From contig JAIQEU010000005.1 of NCBI GenBank assembly GCA_020073665.1, forward strand, positions 62,001-126,000: 64,000 bases of DNA, given 5' to 3'. The notes under the pieces were generated by a model that saw only the letters and a list, made by a program, of their open reading frames with translations, was not told where the DNA came from and did no database searches. The stretch comes from Terriglobia bacterium (GTDB lineage Bacteria; Acidobacteriota; Terriglobia; Terriglobales; Acidobacteriaceae). Both the position numbers and the translations under genes were made by a program. Shown piece by piece: positions 63,001-64,000 of the stretch (the stretch's first letter is position 1; each line of letters begins with the position of its first letter).

Positions 63001-64000
63001 ATGAAAAGAGCCACGCCTTCCCCCGGCCACATCGGCCAACTTCTCATCGTCGGTTTCGACGGCACCCAACTCTCGTCCCAACTCCGTTCTCTGCTCACCC
63101 GCCTGCAGCCCGCCGGCGTAATCCTGTTCGCGCGCAACATCGTTACTTCCGACCAGACGCACCAGCTGCTCACAGACTGCCAGGCCTGTGTCACCACTCC
63201 CCTGTTCACCTGTGTAGACATGGAAGGCGGTCGGGTGGACCGCTTGAAGAACGCCATCGCCCCTGCCCCGTCCGCCGCCGAGGTGTTTGCCGCCGCTGAT
63301 CGCCGCCTGTTTCGCACTCACGGCAGGCTGATTGGGGAATCCTGTCGAGCACTGGGGTTCAACACCGACTTCGCCCCGGTCGTGGACCTCGCGTTTGAGG
63401 CCTCAAGTACCGTCATGGGCTCACGCGCCGTCTCCGCCAATCCCAAGCAGGTGGTCATTTATGCCCGTGAATTCCTCGCCGGGCTTCGTTCCGCGGGCGT
63501 GCTGGGAGCAGCCAAGCATTTCCCCGGGCTGGGCGAAGCAAACCTCGATACTCACCACGAACTCCCGAACGTGAATAAATCGTTCAAGAAACTCTGGGAC
63601 CAGGACCTCTATCCCTACCGCGCCATGCGCCGCGAGTTGCCAATGGTGCTGGTCGGACATGCCAGCTACCCAGCGGTCACGCCCCGCGGCACTCCGGCCT
63701 CGCTCTCGAAGAAATGGATCTCGGATATTCTGCGCAAGAAGATCGGATACCGCGGCCTGGTAGTCTCCGACGACCTGGAAATGGGAGGCGTTCTCAAGGC
63801 CGCGCCAATCGAGCAAGCAGCGGTCGCACACATCCGCGCCGGCGGCGACCTCTGCCTCATCTGCCACCAGTACGAGCACATCGTGCGTTCTTACGAGACT
63901 CTTATCAAAGAAGCAGAACGCGATCGCAAGTTCGCCGCGCGGGTGGCGGAGTCATCGGCGCGCGTGCTGGCCTTCAAGAAGAAATCGCGGGAACTGAAAC
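63001..64000 (+). CDS. nagZ: Beta-N-acetylhexosaminidase, GH3 (3' partial)
   Basis: Glycoside hydrolase family 3, NagZ type, removing N-acetylglucosamine from cell-wall muropeptides in the cytoplasm. No signal peptide. Visible motifs: VDMEGGRVDRLK, FAPVVDL, VMGSRAVSANP, the His/Asp dyad loop AAKHFPGLGEANLDTHHELP and the nucleophile Asp in VVSDDLEMGG. The ATG at 63001 lies 13 bp after the mutS stop. About 333 codons are present; the C-terminus lies beyond the window. Confidence 0.93.
   Translation, partial: MKRATPSPGHIGQLLIVGFDGTQLSSQLRSLLTRLQPAGVILFARNIVTSDQTHQLLTDCQACVTTPLFTCVDMEGGRVDRLKNAIAPAPSAAEVFAAADRRLFRTHGRLIGESCRALGFNTDFAPVVDLAFEASSTVMGSRAVSANPKQVVIYAREFLAGLRSAGVLGAAKHFPGLGEANLDTHHELPNVNKSFKKLWDQDLYPYRAMRRELPMVLVGHASYPAVTPRGTPASLSKKWISDILRKKIGYRGLVVSDDLEMGGVLKAAPIEQAAVAHIRAGGDLCLICHQYEHIVRSYETLIKEAERDRKFAARVAESSARVLAFKKKSRELK

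Overview
The window reads as one contiguous piece of a GC-rich bacterial chromosome, most likely an acidobacterium of the Terriglobia/Koribacter type. That assignment is inferred from the gene repertoire (split nuo and atp clusters, many secreted S9/M28/M48 peptidases and DUF2911, DedA, FHA-SpoIIE and STAS proteins) and from word-like palindromic repeats in the spacers. No phage, transposase, integrase, CRISPR array, rRNA or tRNA was seen. Most genes are housekeeping and densely packed.

Layout. 1-2547 (+): the dnaX (5'-truncated)-ybaB-recR recombination/replication set, followed by a spacer (2548-2976) with a promoter, a strongly folding segment and a terminator that together look like an unannotated structured RNA. 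2977-8119: a PD-(D/E)XK-like protein, a CHAD-HD protein and a large HEAT/PilZ protein. 8193-21385 (-): a 13-kb respiratory row, nuoA-[PH-like gene]-nuoC-D-H-J-K-L-M-N-atpZ-[nuclease-like gene]-atpI-atpB-atpE. It encodes the proton-pumping membrane arm plus C and D of complex I and the membrane part of ATP synthase. nuoB, E, F, G, I and all F1 genes are absent. 21542-24667 (+): lysS and a PLP decarboxylase.

24863-32000 (-): a secreted unknown protein, then an apparent operon Rrf2 regulator-SsuA/B/C-like ABC importer-orphan ModA-outer-membrane porin, preceded by an inverted repeat that could be its operator. I infer a sulfur or oxyanion uptake system. 32258-39227: signalling genes, namely a PP2C phosphatase; an ABC exporter-59-aa membrane protein-histidine kinase-response regulator operon; and an FHA-GAF-SpoIIE phosphatase next to a STAS protein (partner switching). 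39360-46719: an M48 protease, DUF2911, inositol-phosphate synthase, SDR, DedA, endonuclease III and small proteins. 46923-53028: a beta-helix surface protein and two secreted peptidases (S9, M28).

53100-57070 (-): a heme operon hemX/ccsA-hemA-hemC-hemD with a perfect CRP/Rex-like palindrome upstream. 57251-60171 (-): two small unknowns, a class A beta-lactamase-like protein and a GalT-like protein whose catalytic HPH motif reads HAT. 60345-64000 (+): mutS and nagZ (cut off by the window end).

The most unusual material is the candidate RNA at 2714-2930, the palindromic spacer repeats (especially inside the nuo operon), the foreign-looking genes inside the nuo/atp row, the Rrf2-ABC-ModA-porin operon and several small genes below usual length cut-offs.
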